A DNA stretch of 64,000 nucleotides. Origin: Duganella sp. CF402. Lineage in GTDB: Bacteria; Pseudomonadota; Gammaproteobacteria; Burkholderiales; Burkholderiaceae_D. Position numbers and translations under genes: made by a program. The stretch lies in the NCBI RefSeq assembly GCF_900109645.1, contig NZ_FOBG01000003.1:372001-436000 (forward strand), read 5' to 3'. The first letter of the stretch is position 1; every line of letters starts with the position of its first letter. Of this stretch, positions 18,066 to 26,559 are shown piece by piece. The notes under the pieces were generated by a model, which worked only from the letters and a program-made list of their open reading frames with translations, made no database searches and was not told the DNA's origin.

Positions 18066-18079
18066 GTGATTTCCCTAGA

Positions 18080-18445
18080 TTATTTCTTGAGCGATTGAGC
18101 GGCTTTGCGCGGGCCCTTGCGGGTACGTGCATTGGTGCGGGTGCGTTGACCGCGGACCGGCAGGCCCTTACGGTGACGCATACCGCGGTAGCAACCCAAG
18201 TCCATCAAACGCTTGATGTTCATGGACAGTTCGCGACGCAGATCGCCTTCGACGATGAATTTTGCTACTTCATCGCGCAGCTTTTCCAGTTCGCTGTCGT
18301 CCAGGTCTTTGACCTTTTTATTGGTCGCAATACCGGTCTGCGCGCAGATGAACTTCGCGCGTGGACGGCCTACACCGTAGATGGCGGTCAAGCCGATAAC
18401 GGTGTGCTGATGATTTGGGATATTAACCCCTGCAATACGTGCCAT
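18080..18445 (-). CDS. rpsM: 30S ribosomal protein S13
   Basis: This 121-aa head protein starts MARIAGVNIPNHQHTVIGLT and includes the helix-two-turn-helix region (IYGVGRPRAKFICAQTGI). The basic tail RGQRTRTNARTRKGPRK contacts P-site tRNA. It is first of the classical alpha-operon genes after rpmJ. Confidence 0.98.
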   Translation of the reverse strand: MARIAGVNIPNHQHTVIGLTAIYGVGRPRAKFICAQTGIATNKKVKDLDDSELEKLRDEVAKFIVEGDLRRELSMNIKRLMDLGCYRGMRHRKGLPVRGQRTRTNARTRKGPRKAAQSLKK

Positions 18446-18472
18446 TCGTTATTCCTCGATAAATAACGGTTA

Positions 18473-18586
18473 TTAACCTTGACGCTGCTTGTGACGTGGT
18501 TCGACGCAGATTACGCGAACAACGCCCTTGCGCTTGATGATCTTGCAGTTGCGGCAGATCCGCTTGACTGAGGCGTTAACTTTCAT
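18473..18586 (-). CDS. rpmJ: 50S ribosomal protein L36 (zinc form)
   Basis: This 37-aa gene reads MKVNASVKRICRNCKIIKRK then GVVRVICVEPRHKQRQG. Three cysteines and a histidine (C11, C14, C27, H32) form the zinc site of the C+ type. It is preceded by infA and followed by rpsM, as in most Betaproteobacteria. Confidence 0.97.
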   Translation of the reverse strand: MKVNASVKRICRNCKIIKRKGVVRVICVEPRHKQRQG

Positions 18587-18620
18587 GTTGAACTCTCTTC
18601 TAAGGTTCGATTATCTAAAA

Positions 18621-18839
18621 TTACTTGGTCCGGAACACAATGCGGGCGCGGGACAGGTCGTAAGGTGTCAGTTCGACCGTCACCTTATCGCCAGGCAGGA
18701 TGCGGATATAGTTCATCCGCATTTTACCTGAAATATGTCCCAGCACCACGTGCCCGTTTTCCAGCTTTACTCGAAATGTTGCATTAGGGAGATTTTCTAA
18801 GATCTCACCCTGCATCTGTATGACGTCGTCTTTTGCCAT
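18621..18839 (-). CDS. infA: Translation initiation factor IF-1
   Basis: This 72-aa OB-fold protein starts MAKDDVIQMQGEILENLPN and contains HISGKMRMNYIRILPGDKV, the A-site-binding surface. Placement between secY and rpmJ is usual in beta-proteobacteria. Confidence 0.97.
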   Translation of the reverse strand: MAKDDVIQMQGEILENLPNATFRVKLENGHVVLGHISGKMRMNYIRILPGDKVTVELTPYDLSRARIVFRTK

Positions 18840-18860
18840 TCGGTGTATGTGAAACCGCGC

Positions 18861-20195
18861 TTATCGCGTCGGAATTCCGCCTTTGAAGTTTGCTTTGCGC
18901 AGCAGCGATTCATATTGCTGCGACATCACGTAGTTTTGTACTTGCGCCATGAAGTCCATAGTCACAACCACAATAATCAACAGAGAAGTACCACCAAAAT
19001 AGAACGGTACCTTCCACTCGGCTTGCATGAATTCCGGCAACAAACACACCAGAGTGATGTAGATGGCGCCAGCCAGTGTCAATCGCGTCAGAATCTTGTC
19101 GATGTAGCGGGCAGTCTGCTCACCGGGACGAATCCCTGGCACAAAGGCCCCGCTCTTCTTCAAGTTGTCTGCTGTTTCCTTGCTGTTGAAGACCAGCGCT
19201 GTATAGAAGAAACAGAAAAACACGATCGCAATGGCATACAACAGTGCGTGGATGGGCTCGCCTGGCCCCATCGATGCTGCCAAATCTTTCAAGAACCGGA
19301 CCGCCGGGTTGGCCGTATCGGCGCCCGTGGTGAACCAGCCTACGATCGTAGCCGGGAACAAGATAATCGACGAAGCGAAGATCGGTGGAATCACGCCGGC
19401 CATATTCAACTTCAATGGCAGGTGCGAGGTTTGGCCACCGTAAATCTTGTTACCCACCTGGCGTTTCGCATAGTTGACCAGGATCTTGCGTTGGCCACGT
19501 TCCACGAATACCACCAGGAACGTCACCGCCACCACCAGGATCATGATGATGATCGCCGACAGCGCACCGATCGAACCGTTGCTCACCGACTGGCCAAGGC
19601 CACCCAGCGCGCCCGGCAAACCGGCTGCGATACCTGCGAAAATGATGATCGAGATACCATTACCGAGACCGCGCTCGGTAATTTGCTCGCCCAACCACAT
19701 CACGAACATGGTGCCGGTCAACAGCGTAACGACCGTCACGAAACGGAATGCATAGCCTGGATCCAGCACCAGACCTGCCTGCGACTCCAAAGCAACTGCA
19801 ATACCGAGCGCCTGGAACGCCGCCAGCACCACCGTGAAATAACGGGTGTACTGCGTGATCTTGCGTCGGCCTGCTTCGCCTTCCTTCTTCAACGCCTCCA
19901 TCTGCGGCGACACGATCGACACCAACTGCATGATGATCGAGGCCGAGATGTACGGCGTGATACCCAGCGCAAACACCGTGAAGCGCGCGAGAGCGCCACC
20001 GCTGAACATGTTCAACATGCCCAGGATGCCACCCTCTTGCGACTTGAACAGCGCGGCCAATTGTACCGGATCGATCCCGGGAACCGGGATGTGAGCGCCG
20101 ATACGATAAACCACCAATGCGCCAAGCAGGAACCAGAGCCGGCCCCAAGGGAAACCAGCTGCTGCACTTTTAGCCAATTGTGGATTAGTCGCCAA
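18861..20195 (-). CDS. secY: Protein translocase subunit SecY
   Basis: This 444-aa channel-forming subunit of the SecYEG translocon has ten membrane segments. The first is near residues 21-40 (LWFLLGALVVYRIGAHIPVPG), followed by a plug region. Conserved loops are seen in ERGLGNGISIIIFAGI and KRQVGNKIYGGQTSHLPLKLN. The cytoplasmic C-terminus ends LLRKANFKGG. It lies downstream of rplO in the spc operon. Confidence 0.98.
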   Translation of the reverse strand: MATNPQLAKSAAAGFPWGRLWFLLGALVVYRIGAHIPVPGIDPVQLAALFKSQEGGILGMLNMFSGGALARFTVFALGITPYISASIIMQLVSIVSPQMEALKKEGEAGRRKITQYTRYFTVVLAAFQALGIAVALESQAGLVLDPGYAFRFVTVVTLLTGTMFVMWLGEQITERGLGNGISIIIFAGIAAGLPGALGGLGQSVSNGSIGALSAIIIMILVVAVTFLVVFVERGQRKILVNYAKRQVGNKIYGGQTSHLPLKLNMAGVIPPIFASSIILFPATIVGWFTTGADTANPAVRFLKDLAASMGPGEPIHALLYAIAIVFFCFFYTALVFNSKETADNLKKSGAFVPGIRPGEQTARYIDKILTRLTLAGAIYITLVCLLPEFMQAEWKVPFYFGGTSLLIIVVVTMDFMAQVQNYVMSQQYESLLRKANFKGGIPTR

Positions 20196-20226
20196 TTTTC
20201 GCTCCGATCAAGCTGTTAGCGGTGGC

Positions 20227-20658
20227 TCAAGCTACCGAGCCGCCGGCTGCTTCGATGGCGGCTTTCGCGCCAGCGGTCACTTTCAGGCCTTTGAGGTTCA
20301 CCGCTTTGGTGATCTCGCCGGACAGAATGACGCGCACGTCGCGTGCCAGCACGCTCAGTACGCCAGCTTGTTTCAGCACCAGGATGTCGACATCGCCAAC
20401 AGCCAGGTTGTTCAGGTCGGACAGACGCACTTCAGCTTTGAAGGTGGCGTTGAGCGACTTGAAACCGCGCTTAGGCAGACGACGTTGCAGAGGCATCTGA
20501 CCGCCTTCGAAGCCGACTTTGTGGAAGCCGCCCGAACGCGATTTCTGACCCTTGTGGCCGCGGCCTGCGGTTTTACCCAGGCCGGAGCCGATACCGCGGC
20601 CGACGCGACGCTTGTAGTGCTTAGCGCCATCGGCTGGTTGAATGGTATTCAGTTCCAT
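20227..20658 (-). CDS. rplO: 50S ribosomal protein L15
   Basis: This 143-aa protein starts MELNTIQPADGAKHYKRRVG and has the Gly/Lys-rich N-terminal extension GRGIGSGLGKTAGRGHKGQ. ATG at 20658 follows GGAG, so the upstream in-frame codons to 20691 are not used. Confidence 0.98.
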   Translation of the reverse strand: MELNTIQPADGAKHYKRRVGRGIGSGLGKTAGRGHKGQKSRSGGFHKVGFEGGQMPLQRRLPKRGFKSLNATFKAEVRLSDLNNLAVGDVDILVLKQAGVLSVLARDVRVILSGEITKAVNLKGLKVTAGAKAAIEAAGGSVA

Positions 20659-20683
20659 GATTTCTCCGTGAGTAAGCCGAGGC

Positions 20684-20866
20684 TTACGCAACTACTTTAA
20701 CGAGATACGACACTTTGTTGATCATGCCGCGTACCGATGGGGTGTCTTGCAGCTCGGCGACCGAGTTTACGCGACGCAGGCCCAGGCCTTTGACGGTAGC
20801 GCGGTGATCTTGACGAGTGCCGATCAGGCCCTTGACCAGTTGTACTTTGAGGGTTTTCGTAGTCAT
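20684..20866 (-). CDS. rpmD: 50S ribosomal protein L30
   Basis: This 60-aa single-domain protein starts MTTKTLKVQLVKGLIGTRQD. ATG at 20866 with AAGGTG upstream gives the family length; an in-frame GTG nine nt earlier is less likely. It lies 10 nt after rpsE. Confidence 0.96.
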   Translation of the reverse strand: MTTKTLKVQLVKGLIGTRQDHRATVKGLGLRRVNSVAELQDTPSVRGMINKVSYLVKVVA

Positions 20867-20876
20867 GTCGTTCACC

Positions 20877-21395
20877 TTAGCCCAGGATCTCTTCTACCGA
20901 CTTGCCGCGTTTAGCAGCGATGTCAGCAGGAGTGCTCAGTTTAGCCAGGCCGTCCAGCGTGGCGCGAACCAGGTTGTACGGGTTGCTCGAACCGGTCGAT
21001 TTCGCGACCACGTCGGTAACGCCCATGACTTCGAAGATTGCGCGCATTGCGCCGCCAGCGATGACGCCGGTACCTGGTTTAGCAGGCGACATCATTACTT
21101 TCGAGGCGCCGTGGCGACCCAGGACGGTGTGGTGCAGCGTGCCGTTCTTCAGTGGTACTTTGATCAGGTTGCGACGGGCTTCTTCCATTGCCTTCTGCAC
21201 ACCGACTGGTACCTCTTTCGACTTGCCCTTGCCCATGCCGATGCGGCCATCGCCGTCACCCACTACGGTCAGCGCGGCGAAACCCATGATACGACCACCC
21301 TTGACCACTTTGGTCACGCGGTTGATCGCGATCATTTTTTCGCGCATGCCATCATCCGGCTTGTCGCTTGCCATTTTTGCTTGCATTTTTGCCAT
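20877..21395 (-). CDS. rpsE: 30S ribosomal protein S5
   Basis: This 172-aa protein has the double-stranded RNA-binding fold (MIAINRVTKVVKGGRIMGFA) and the loop GDGDGRIGMGKGKSKEVPVG that affects decoding accuracy. A C-terminal S5 domain follows. It sits in standard spc order after rplR. Confidence 0.98.
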   Translation of the reverse strand: MAKMQAKMASDKPDDGMREKMIAINRVTKVVKGGRIMGFAALTVVGDGDGRIGMGKGKSKEVPVGVQKAMEEARRNLIKVPLKNGTLHHTVLGRHGASKVMMSPAKPGTGVIAGGAMRAIFEVMGVTDVVAKSTGSSNPYNLVRATLDGLAKLSTPADIAAKRGKSVEEILG

Positions 21396-21404
21396 GATCG
21401 TTCC

Positions 21405-21767
21405 TTAGAACTTCAGACCGGCTTCACGCGCGGCTTCAGCCAGCGCCTTCACACGGCCGTGATAACGGAAACCGGAACGGTCGAAGGCGACTTCGGTGAT
21501 ACCGGCTTTGAGTGCTTTTTCTGCTACGCGCTTGCCGACCAGTGCGGCGGCGGCGGCGTTGCCACCCTTGCCCGATTTGCCTGCCAGTTCAGCGCGTACT
21601 TCCGCTTCCAGGGTCGAGGCCGAAACCAGTACTTTGGCTTCTGGGCTGATCAGGTTTGCGTAGATGTGCAGGTTAGTGCGGTGTACCGACAGGCGGTTCA
21701 CTTTCAGTTGCGCAATCTTGATCCGGGTTTGACGTCCGCGACGCAGACGAGATTCTTTTTTATCCAT
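21405..21767 (-). CDS. rplR: 50S ribosomal protein L18
   Basis: This 120-aa 5S rRNA-binding protein starts MDKKESRLRRGRQTRIKIAQ and ends FRYHGRVKALAEAAREAGL. It is complete and in normal operon position. Confidence 0.98.
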   Translation of the reverse strand: MDKKESRLRRGRQTRIKIAQLKVNRLSVHRTNLHIYANLISPEAKVLVSASTLEAEVRAELAGKSGKGGNAAAAALVGKRVAEKALKAGITEVAFDRSGFRYHGRVKALAEAAREAGLKF

Positions 21768-21780
21768 CGTCAGCCCCTAA

Positions 21781-22314
21781 TTACTTCTTCTTAGTTTCTT
21801 TGATCTTAACCACTTCGTCCGAATAACGGACGCCCTTGCCTTTGTAAGGCTCCGGAGCGCGGTAAGCACGAACTTCTGCAGCAACCTGACCCACCTTTTG
21901 ACGATCGATGCCTTTGATGACGATCTCGGTCGGGGTGGCGGTGGTCACGGTCACGCCTTCTGGCATGGCGTGCACCACTGGGTGCGAGAAGCCCAGGGAC
22001 AGATTCAGCTTGTCGCCGGCGGCCTGGGCTTTGTAGCCCACGCCCACCAGGTTCAGCTTTTTCTCGAAGCCCTTGGTCACACCGTTGACCATGTTGTTGA
22101 CCAGTGCGCGCAGCGTACCGGACATGGCGTTGGCTTCGCGGCTGTCGTTCGACGGCTCAAAGCTCAGGGTACCAGCATTGTTTTCAACTTTTACCAGGCC
22201 GTTCAGGCTCTGGGTCAGGACGCCCAGCGGGCCCTTGACGGTAATCGCTGCTGCGGAGATGGCGACTTCAGCGCCAGCTGGCACAGCGATTGGCATTTTA
22301 GCTACTCGGGACAT
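21781..22314 (-). CDS. rplF: 50S ribosomal protein L6
   Basis: This 177-aa protein has two repeated L6 domains. The C-terminal one bears VKGIDRQKVGQVAAEVRAYR and EPYKGKGVRYSDE, the 23S rRNA-contacting signature. It starts MSRVAKMPIAVPAGAEV and lies 10 nt after rpsH. Confidence 0.98.
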   Translation of the reverse strand: MSRVAKMPIAVPAGAEVAISAAAITVKGPLGVLTQSLNGLVKVENNAGTLSFEPSNDSREANAMSGTLRALVNNMVNGVTKGFEKKLNLVGVGYKAQAAGDKLNLSLGFSHPVVHAMPEGVTVTTATPTEIVIKGIDRQKVGQVAAEVRAYRAPEPYKGKGVRYSDEVVKIKETKKK

Positions 22315-22324
22315 GTCTTACTCC

Positions 22325-22720
22325 TTAGGCCACGTAGCAAATCACTTCGCCGCCGACACCGGTAGCGCGTGCTTTACGGTCGGTCATGACGCCTTGTGGG
22401 GTCGATACAATCGCCACACCCAGACCGTTCATTACCGAAGGGATCTCGTCTTTGCCTTTGTACACGCGCAGACCTGGACGCGAAACACGTTCCAGACGCT
22501 CGATAACAGGACGGCCTACGTAGTACTTCAAACCGATTTTCAGTTCCGACTTGCCACCGGCTTCGGCGACAGCGAAATCTTCAATGTAACCCTCGTCCTT
22601 GAGGACGTTGGCAATCGCTACTTTGACTTTCGACGATGGCATGGCCACGGTCGTTTTTTGAACGCCTTGGGCGTTGCGAATGCGGGTCAGCATATCGGCG
22701 ATAGGATCGCTCATACTCAT
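22325..22720 (-). CDS. rpsH: 30S ribosomal protein S8
   Basis: This 131-aa protein starts MSMSDPIADMLTRIRNAQGV and carries STPQGVMTDRKARATGVGGE at its rRNA-binding C-terminus. In E. coli S8 represses the spc operon, so it is the probable autoregulator of this gene set. Confidence 0.98.
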   Translation of the reverse strand: MSMSDPIADMLTRIRNAQGVQKTTVAMPSSKVKVAIANVLKDEGYIEDFAVAEAGGKSELKIGLKYYVGRPVIERLERVSRPGLRVYKGKDEIPSVMNGLGVAIVSTPQGVMTDRKARATGVGGEVICYVA

Positions 22721-22734
22721 TGCTTATTCTCCTA

Positions 22735-23040
22735 TTACCAGCTAGCTTTAGTCATACCCGGAATTTCACCACGCATGGCGAATTCACGGAGCTTGATACG
22801 GCCCAGACCGAATTTACGGAAGGTGCCGCGCGGACGACCGGTTACCTGGCAGCGGTTGCGCTGGCGGGTCGGGGCCGAGTTACGTGGCAGGGCCTGCAGT
22901 TTCAGGCGCGCTTCGTAACGCTCTTCTTCCGACTTGGTCTGGTCATCGATGATGGCCTTCAGAGCGGCGCGCTTGGCAGCGAACTTGGCTACCAGGTCAG
23001 CACGTTTCTGTTCACGGTTAATCAGTGCGAGTTTTGCCAT
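22735..23040 (-). CDS. rpsN: 30S ribosomal protein S14 (zinc-free long form)
   Basis: This 101-aa protein starts MAKLALINREQKRADLVAKF and ends GRIKLREFAMRGEIPGMTKASW trimmed to its conserved FGLGRIKLRE core. It has one cysteine only, so it is the long C-minus type without a zinc ribbon. Confidence 0.97.
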   Translation of the reverse strand: MAKLALINREQKRADLVAKFAAKRAALKAIIDDQTKSEEERYEARLKLQALPRNSAPTRQRNRCQVTGRPRGTFRKFGLGRIKLREFAMRGEIPGMTKASW

Positions 23041-23046
23041 GATCTC

Positions 23047-23586
23047 TTAGTTCCTGAACGGGAATTTGAAGGCGGCGAGCAGAGCTTTCGCTTCGTCGTC
23101 GGTCTTAGCGGTGGTGGTGATCGAAATGTTCATACCACGCAGCGCATCGATCTTGTCGTACTCGATCTCAGGGAAGATGATCTGCTCTTTCACACCGATG
23201 TTGTAGTTGCCACGGCCGTCGAATGCCTTGCCGTTCACACCGCGGAAGTCACGCACGCGTGGCAGGGCCACGGTGATGAAGCGGTCCAGGAACTCGTACA
23301 TACGGGCGCCGCGCAGGGTCACCATAGTGCCGATCGGATAGCCTTCGCGGATTTTGAAACCGGCGATTGCTTTACGGGCCTTGGTGGTCACTGGCTTCTG
23401 GCCGGCGATCTTGGTCAGGTCGCCAACAGCGTGCTCGAGCACTTTCTTGTCGGCGATGGCCTCACCCACACCCATGTTCAGGGTGATCTTGGTCAGGCGT
23501 GGAACTTCCATCACCGACTTGTAACCGAACTTAGCGGTCAGGTCAGCGATGACTTTTTCTTTATAGAATTCTTGGAGACGTGCCAT
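23047..23586 (-). CDS. rplE: 50S ribosomal protein L5
   Basis: This 179-aa 5S rRNA-binding central protuberance protein contains LTKITLNMGVGEAIADKK, IGTMVTLRGARMYEFLDRF and GMNISITTTAKTDDEAKALL. It is complete, in spc order. Confidence 0.98.
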   Translation of the reverse strand: MARLQEFYKEKVIADLTAKFGYKSVMEVPRLTKITLNMGVGEAIADKKVLEHAVGDLTKIAGQKPVTTKARKAIAGFKIREGYPIGTMVTLRGARMYEFLDRFITVALPRVRDFRGVNGKAFDGRGNYNIGVKEQIIFPEIEYDKIDALRGMNISITTTAKTDDEAKALLAAFKFPFRN

Positions 23587-23592
23587 GATTTC

Positions 23593-23907
23593 TTAAGCCT
23601 TCACTACTTCGCCGGACGATTTAAAGACGCGGACTTTTTTGCCGTCCACTTCTTTGAAACCAACACGGTCTGCCTTGCCAGTCGCTGCATTGAACAATGC
23701 AACGTTGGACACGTGAATCGGCATAGTCTTGTCGACGATACCACCTTGTACGCCAGTCATTGGGTTCGGCTTGGTCGCTTTTTTAGCAACGTTGACGCCT
23801 TCAACCACAACGTGTTCTGCGTCTACGCGACGCGAAACGACACCGCGTTTGCCCTTGTCTTTACCGGCCAGAACGATGACTTCGTCGTTTTTACGAATCT
23901 TATCCAT
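23593..23907 (-). CDS. rplX: 50S ribosomal protein L24
   Basis: This 104-aa KOW-domain protein starts MDKIRKNDEVIVLAGKDKGK. It includes GGIVDKTMPIHVSNVALFN, an early assembly contact with 23S rRNA. It lies 10 nt after rplN. Confidence 0.98.
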   Translation of the reverse strand: MDKIRKNDEVIVLAGKDKGKRGVVSRRVDAEHVVVEGVNVAKKATKPNPMTGVQGGIVDKTMPIHVSNVALFNAATGKADRVGFKEVDGKKVRVFKSSGEVVKA

Positions 23908-23917
23908 TACTGACTCC

Positions 23918-24286
23918 TTACAGTACTTCAGGTGCCAGGGACACGATCTTCATGAACTTTTCAGTGCGCAGTTCGCGCGTCACTGGTCCGAAGATACGCG
24001 TACCGATCGGTTCCAGCTTGGCGTTCAGCAGCACGGCGGCGTTGCCGTCGAACTTCACCAGGGAACCGTCTTGGCGGCGAACACCTTTAGCGGTGCGCAC
24101 TACCACGGCGTTGTAAATTTCACCTTTTTTGACACGGCCGCGTGGCTGAGCAACCTTAACGGTTACTTTGATCACGTCGCCAATGCCAGCATAACGGCGC
24201 TTGGAACCGCCCAACACCTTGATGCACATGACTTCCTTGGCACCGGTGTTGTCGGCTACTTCGAGCCGGCTTTCAGTTTGAATCAT
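23918..24286 (-). CDS. rplN: 50S ribosomal protein L14
   Basis: This 122-aa protein starts MIQTESRLEVADNTGAKEVM and contains RVKKGEIYNAVVVRTAKGVR. It is first of the spc operon; a 265-bp spacer separates it from rpsQ. Confidence 0.98.
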   Translation of the reverse strand: MIQTESRLEVADNTGAKEVMCIKVLGGSKRRYAGIGDVIKVTVKVAQPRGRVKKGEIYNAVVVRTAKGVRRQDGSLVKFDGNAAVLLNAKLEPIGTRIFGPVTRELRTEKFMKIVSLAPEVL

Positions 24287-24470
24287 AATATTCTCTTTCC
24301 CAACTTAAGCCGAAGAATCCACACAATGCGGACCTGCGGTCAGTCTTGGTCCCGCCAGAAGAGTCTGCTGACTCCGCTGCTTGGGTGCTTGACCTTCGAA
24401 CTGCTACTGACCGCACGGTTCAGCGTCTGTGGCCAGACACTTTGCGGCGTTACATGAACGAAGCCCACGA

Positions 24471-24498
24471 GTATTACACACAACTCGCGGGCTTGCAA
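24471..24498 (-). promoter_or_regulatory. Possible spc operon promoter upstream of rplN
   Basis: On the minus strand TTGCAA (24493-24498) and TAATAC (24471-24476) are spaced by 16 nt. They lie in the 265-bp rpsQ-rplN spacer, where E. coli also has the spc promoter. The -10 match is weak. Confidence 0.3.
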
Positions 24499-24517
24499 GA
24501 ACTAATTGAAAATCGCC

Positions 24518-24537
24518 GCCCGGACCTGGATCCGGGC
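24518..24537 (-). terminator. Hairpin at the S10/spc boundary
   Basis: GCCCGGA and TCCGGGC form a 7-bp stem with a 6-nt loop 15 bp after the rpsQ stop. Only a short T-rich stretch follows on the minus strand. It is probably a weak terminator or attenuator of the S10 operon. Confidence 0.4.
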
Positions 24538-24551
24538 AGCGACGACTTCAA

Positions 24552-24818
24552 TTAAACGATTTGCGCGGCTTGCACCACGCGGGTCACGGTCCATGCCTTC
24601 GTTTTGGAGATCGGACGACCTTCGGTGATTTCCACCGTATCACCGGCTTTCACCTGGTTGGTCTCGTCGTGGGCGTGATACTTTGCCGAACGAACGATGA
24701 TCTTGCCATACAGAGGGTGTTTCACGTGACGTTCGATCAGAACGGTAACGGTCTTGTCCATCTTGTCGGACACAACTTTACCGATCAGCGTACGCTTCAG
24801 CTTTACTTGCTCGGTCAT
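24552..24818 (-). CDS. rpsQ: 30S ribosomal protein S17
   Basis: This 88-aa OB-fold protein contains LIGKVVSDKMDKTVTVLIER and HDETNQVKAGDTVEITEGRP. It overlaps rpmC by 4 nt and is last of the S10 operon, followed by the spacer with a hairpin. Confidence 0.97.
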   Translation of the reverse strand: MTEQVKLKRTLIGKVVSDKMDKTVTVLIERHVKHPLYGKIIVRSAKYHAHDETNQVKAGDTVEITEGRPISKTKAWTVTRVVQAAQIV

Positions 24819-25006
24819 TTTGCTTCCTTCGTGTTCAATACCGTTTTTACGCGTGCGATGTCGCGACGTACCTTCTTGAGCTGCGAGGTGTTGCTCAGCT
24901 GTTGCGTAGCGGTTTGCATACGCAGGCCGAACTGTGCCTTCAACAGGTCATTCAGCTCTTTTTGCAGAGCTACCTGGTCTTTGCCGCGGAGTTCAGATGC
25001 TTTCAT
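24815..25006 (-). CDS. rpmC: 50S ribosomal protein L29
   Basis: This 63-aa two-helix protein starts MKASELRGKDQVALQKELND and includes RRDIARVKTVLNTKEAK. It sits near the tunnel exit. The 4-nt overlap with rpsQ implies translational coupling. Confidence 0.97.
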   Translation of the reverse strand: MKASELRGKDQVALQKELNDLLKAQFGLRMQTATQQLSNTSQLKKVRRDIARVKTVLNTKEAK

Positions 25007-25018
25007 ATTTCACTCCTG

Positions 25019-25438
25019 TTATTGACCAACTTGACGGACCACGAAAGTGGTCGCCAGTGGCAGTTTGGCAGCGGCCAGGCGGAATGCTTCGCGCGCCAGT
25101 TCTTCGCCTACGCCGTCCATCTCGTACAGGACTTTGCCTGGGCGGATTTCAGCGACGTAGTACTCTGGATTACCTTTACCGTTACCCATACGGACTTCGG
25201 CTGGCTTGTTCGAGATCGGCTTGTCTGGGAAGACGCGGATCCAGATACGGCCGCCACGTTTGATGTGACGGGTCATGGCGCGACGCGCTGCTTCGATTTG
25301 ACGGGCAGTGATACGGCCACGAGCCACGGCCTTCAGACCGAACTCGCCGAACGACACGTTGGTGCCGGCGGTGTGCGAAATGCCGGTGTTACGGCCTTTC
25401 TGCTCTTTACGATACTTTCTGCGTGCTGGTTGCAGCAT
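25019..25438 (-). CDS. rplP: 50S ribosomal protein L16
   Basis: This 139-aa protein starts MLQPARRKYRKEQKGRNTGI and carries RRAMTRHIKRGGRIWIRVFP and MGNGKGNPEYYVAEI, which line the A-site tRNA path. It is complete. Confidence 0.98.
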   Translation of the reverse strand: MLQPARRKYRKEQKGRNTGISHTAGTNVSFGEFGLKAVARGRITARQIEAARRAMTRHIKRGGRIWIRVFPDKPISNKPAEVRMGNGKGNPEYYVAEIRPGKVLYEMDGVGEELAREAFRLAAAKLPLATTFVVRQVGQ

Positions 25439-25440
25439 GA

Positions 25441-26220
25441 TTATTCTCCTGCTTTCTCGGCTGGCTTGGCAGCGCGGCGGGCGCCACCAGCACCGGCTGG
25501 GCGTGGACGACCAGCTGGCTTGCCGTCTTCACGACGTGGGCCGCGTGGCTTTTTCTCGTCTGGCGGGGTATCGATCACTGGGGCTTCGCCGGTGGCCGAA
25601 CGGTCACCCTTGTAGACCCACACCTTGACACCGATGATGCCGTAGGTGGTCGAGGCTTCCGAGGTGCCGTAGTCGATGTCAGCGCGCAGGGTGTGCAGTG
25701 GCACACGGCCTTCGCGATACCATTCGGTACGGGCGATCTCGATGCCGTTCAGACGACCCGACGACATGATCTTGATGCCCAGGGCGCCCAGACGCATCGC
25801 GTTCTGCATCGCGCGCTTCATGGCGCGACGGAACATGATACGTTTTTCGAGCTGCTGAGCGATCGAGTCAGCGATCAGCTGCGAATCGATTTCCGGCTTG
25901 CGGATTTCTTCGATGTTCACGTGCACCGGCACGCCCATGATCTTGCCCAGCGCCGACTTCAGTACTTCGATGTCTTCGCCTTTTTTGCCGATCACAACGC
26001 CTGGACGCGAGCTGTAGATGGTGAAACGCGCGTTCTTGGCTGGGCGCTCGATGACGATGCGGCCAACCGAAGCGTTCTTCAGCTTGGTCTTCAGGTAGGT
26101 ACGTGCTTTCAGGTCTTCGTTCAGCATGTCGGCAAAGTTACCATTGCCAGCGTACCAACGCGAAGCCCAGTTACGGGTTACCGCCAGGCGGAAACCAGTT
26201 GGATGAATTTTCTGACCCAT
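25441..26220 (-). CDS. rpsC: 30S ribosomal protein S3
   Basis: This 259-aa protein starts MGQKIHPTGFRLAVTRNWAS. The KH domain with GVVIGKKGEDIEVLKSAL is followed by the S3 C-terminal domain. The tail after residue 212 is an unstructured Pro/Arg/Ala-rich extension typical of Burkholderiales and longer than the E. coli 233-aa protein. Confidence 0.98.
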   Translation of the reverse strand: MGQKIHPTGFRLAVTRNWASRWYAGNGNFADMLNEDLKARTYLKTKLKNASVGRIVIERPAKNARFTIYSSRPGVVIGKKGEDIEVLKSALGKIMGVPVHVNIEEIRKPEIDSQLIADSIAQQLEKRIMFRRAMKRAMQNAMRLGALGIKIMSSGRLNGIEIARTEWYREGRVPLHTLRADIDYGTSEASTTYGIIGVKVWVYKGDRSATGEAPVIDTPPDEKKPRGPRREDGKPAGRPRPAGAGGARRAAKPAEKAGE

Positions 26221-26229
26221 CTTGGCTCC

Positions 26230-26559
26230 TTAGTTACCGACGGTCACGTAAATGTGACACGATTGTTTCGAGATACGATCGCCACGACCTTTTGCACGCG
26301 CGGTGAAGCGCTTCAGGATCGGGCCCTTTTCAACGTAGATCGTTTTCACGAACAGTTCGTCGATGTCGGCACCATCGTTGTGCTCGGCGTTGGCGATAGC
26401 CGACTCCAGCACTTTCTTGATGATGGTGGCGCCTTTTTTCGGGCTGAACTGCAGAATGTTGAGTGCAGCGTCAACTTTCTTGCCACGGATCAGGTCAGCA
26501 ACCAGACGGCCCTTTTGGTCCGACAGGCGCACGCCTTTGAGGATAGCTTTGGTTTCCAT
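26230..26559 (-). CDS. rplV: 50S ribosomal protein L22
   Basis: This 109-aa protein starts METKAILKGVRLSDQKGRLV and has the extended hairpin IYVEKGPILKRFTARAKGRG that lines the peptide tunnel and macrolide site. Its ATG overlaps the rpsS stop by one nt. Confidence 0.98.
   Translation of the reverse strand: METKAILKGVRLSDQKGRLVADLIRGKKVDAALNILQFSPKKGATIIKKVLESAIANAEHNDGADIDELFVKTIYVEKGPILKRFTARAKGRGDRISKQSCHIYVTVGN

Noticed and set aside
24346..24555. A 69-codon plus-strand frame in the rpsQ-rplN spacer
   Set aside because: It is opposite the operon direction, lacks a clear ribosome site and covers the boundary hairpin. Chance opening is more likely, though its composition is less extreme than other shadows.
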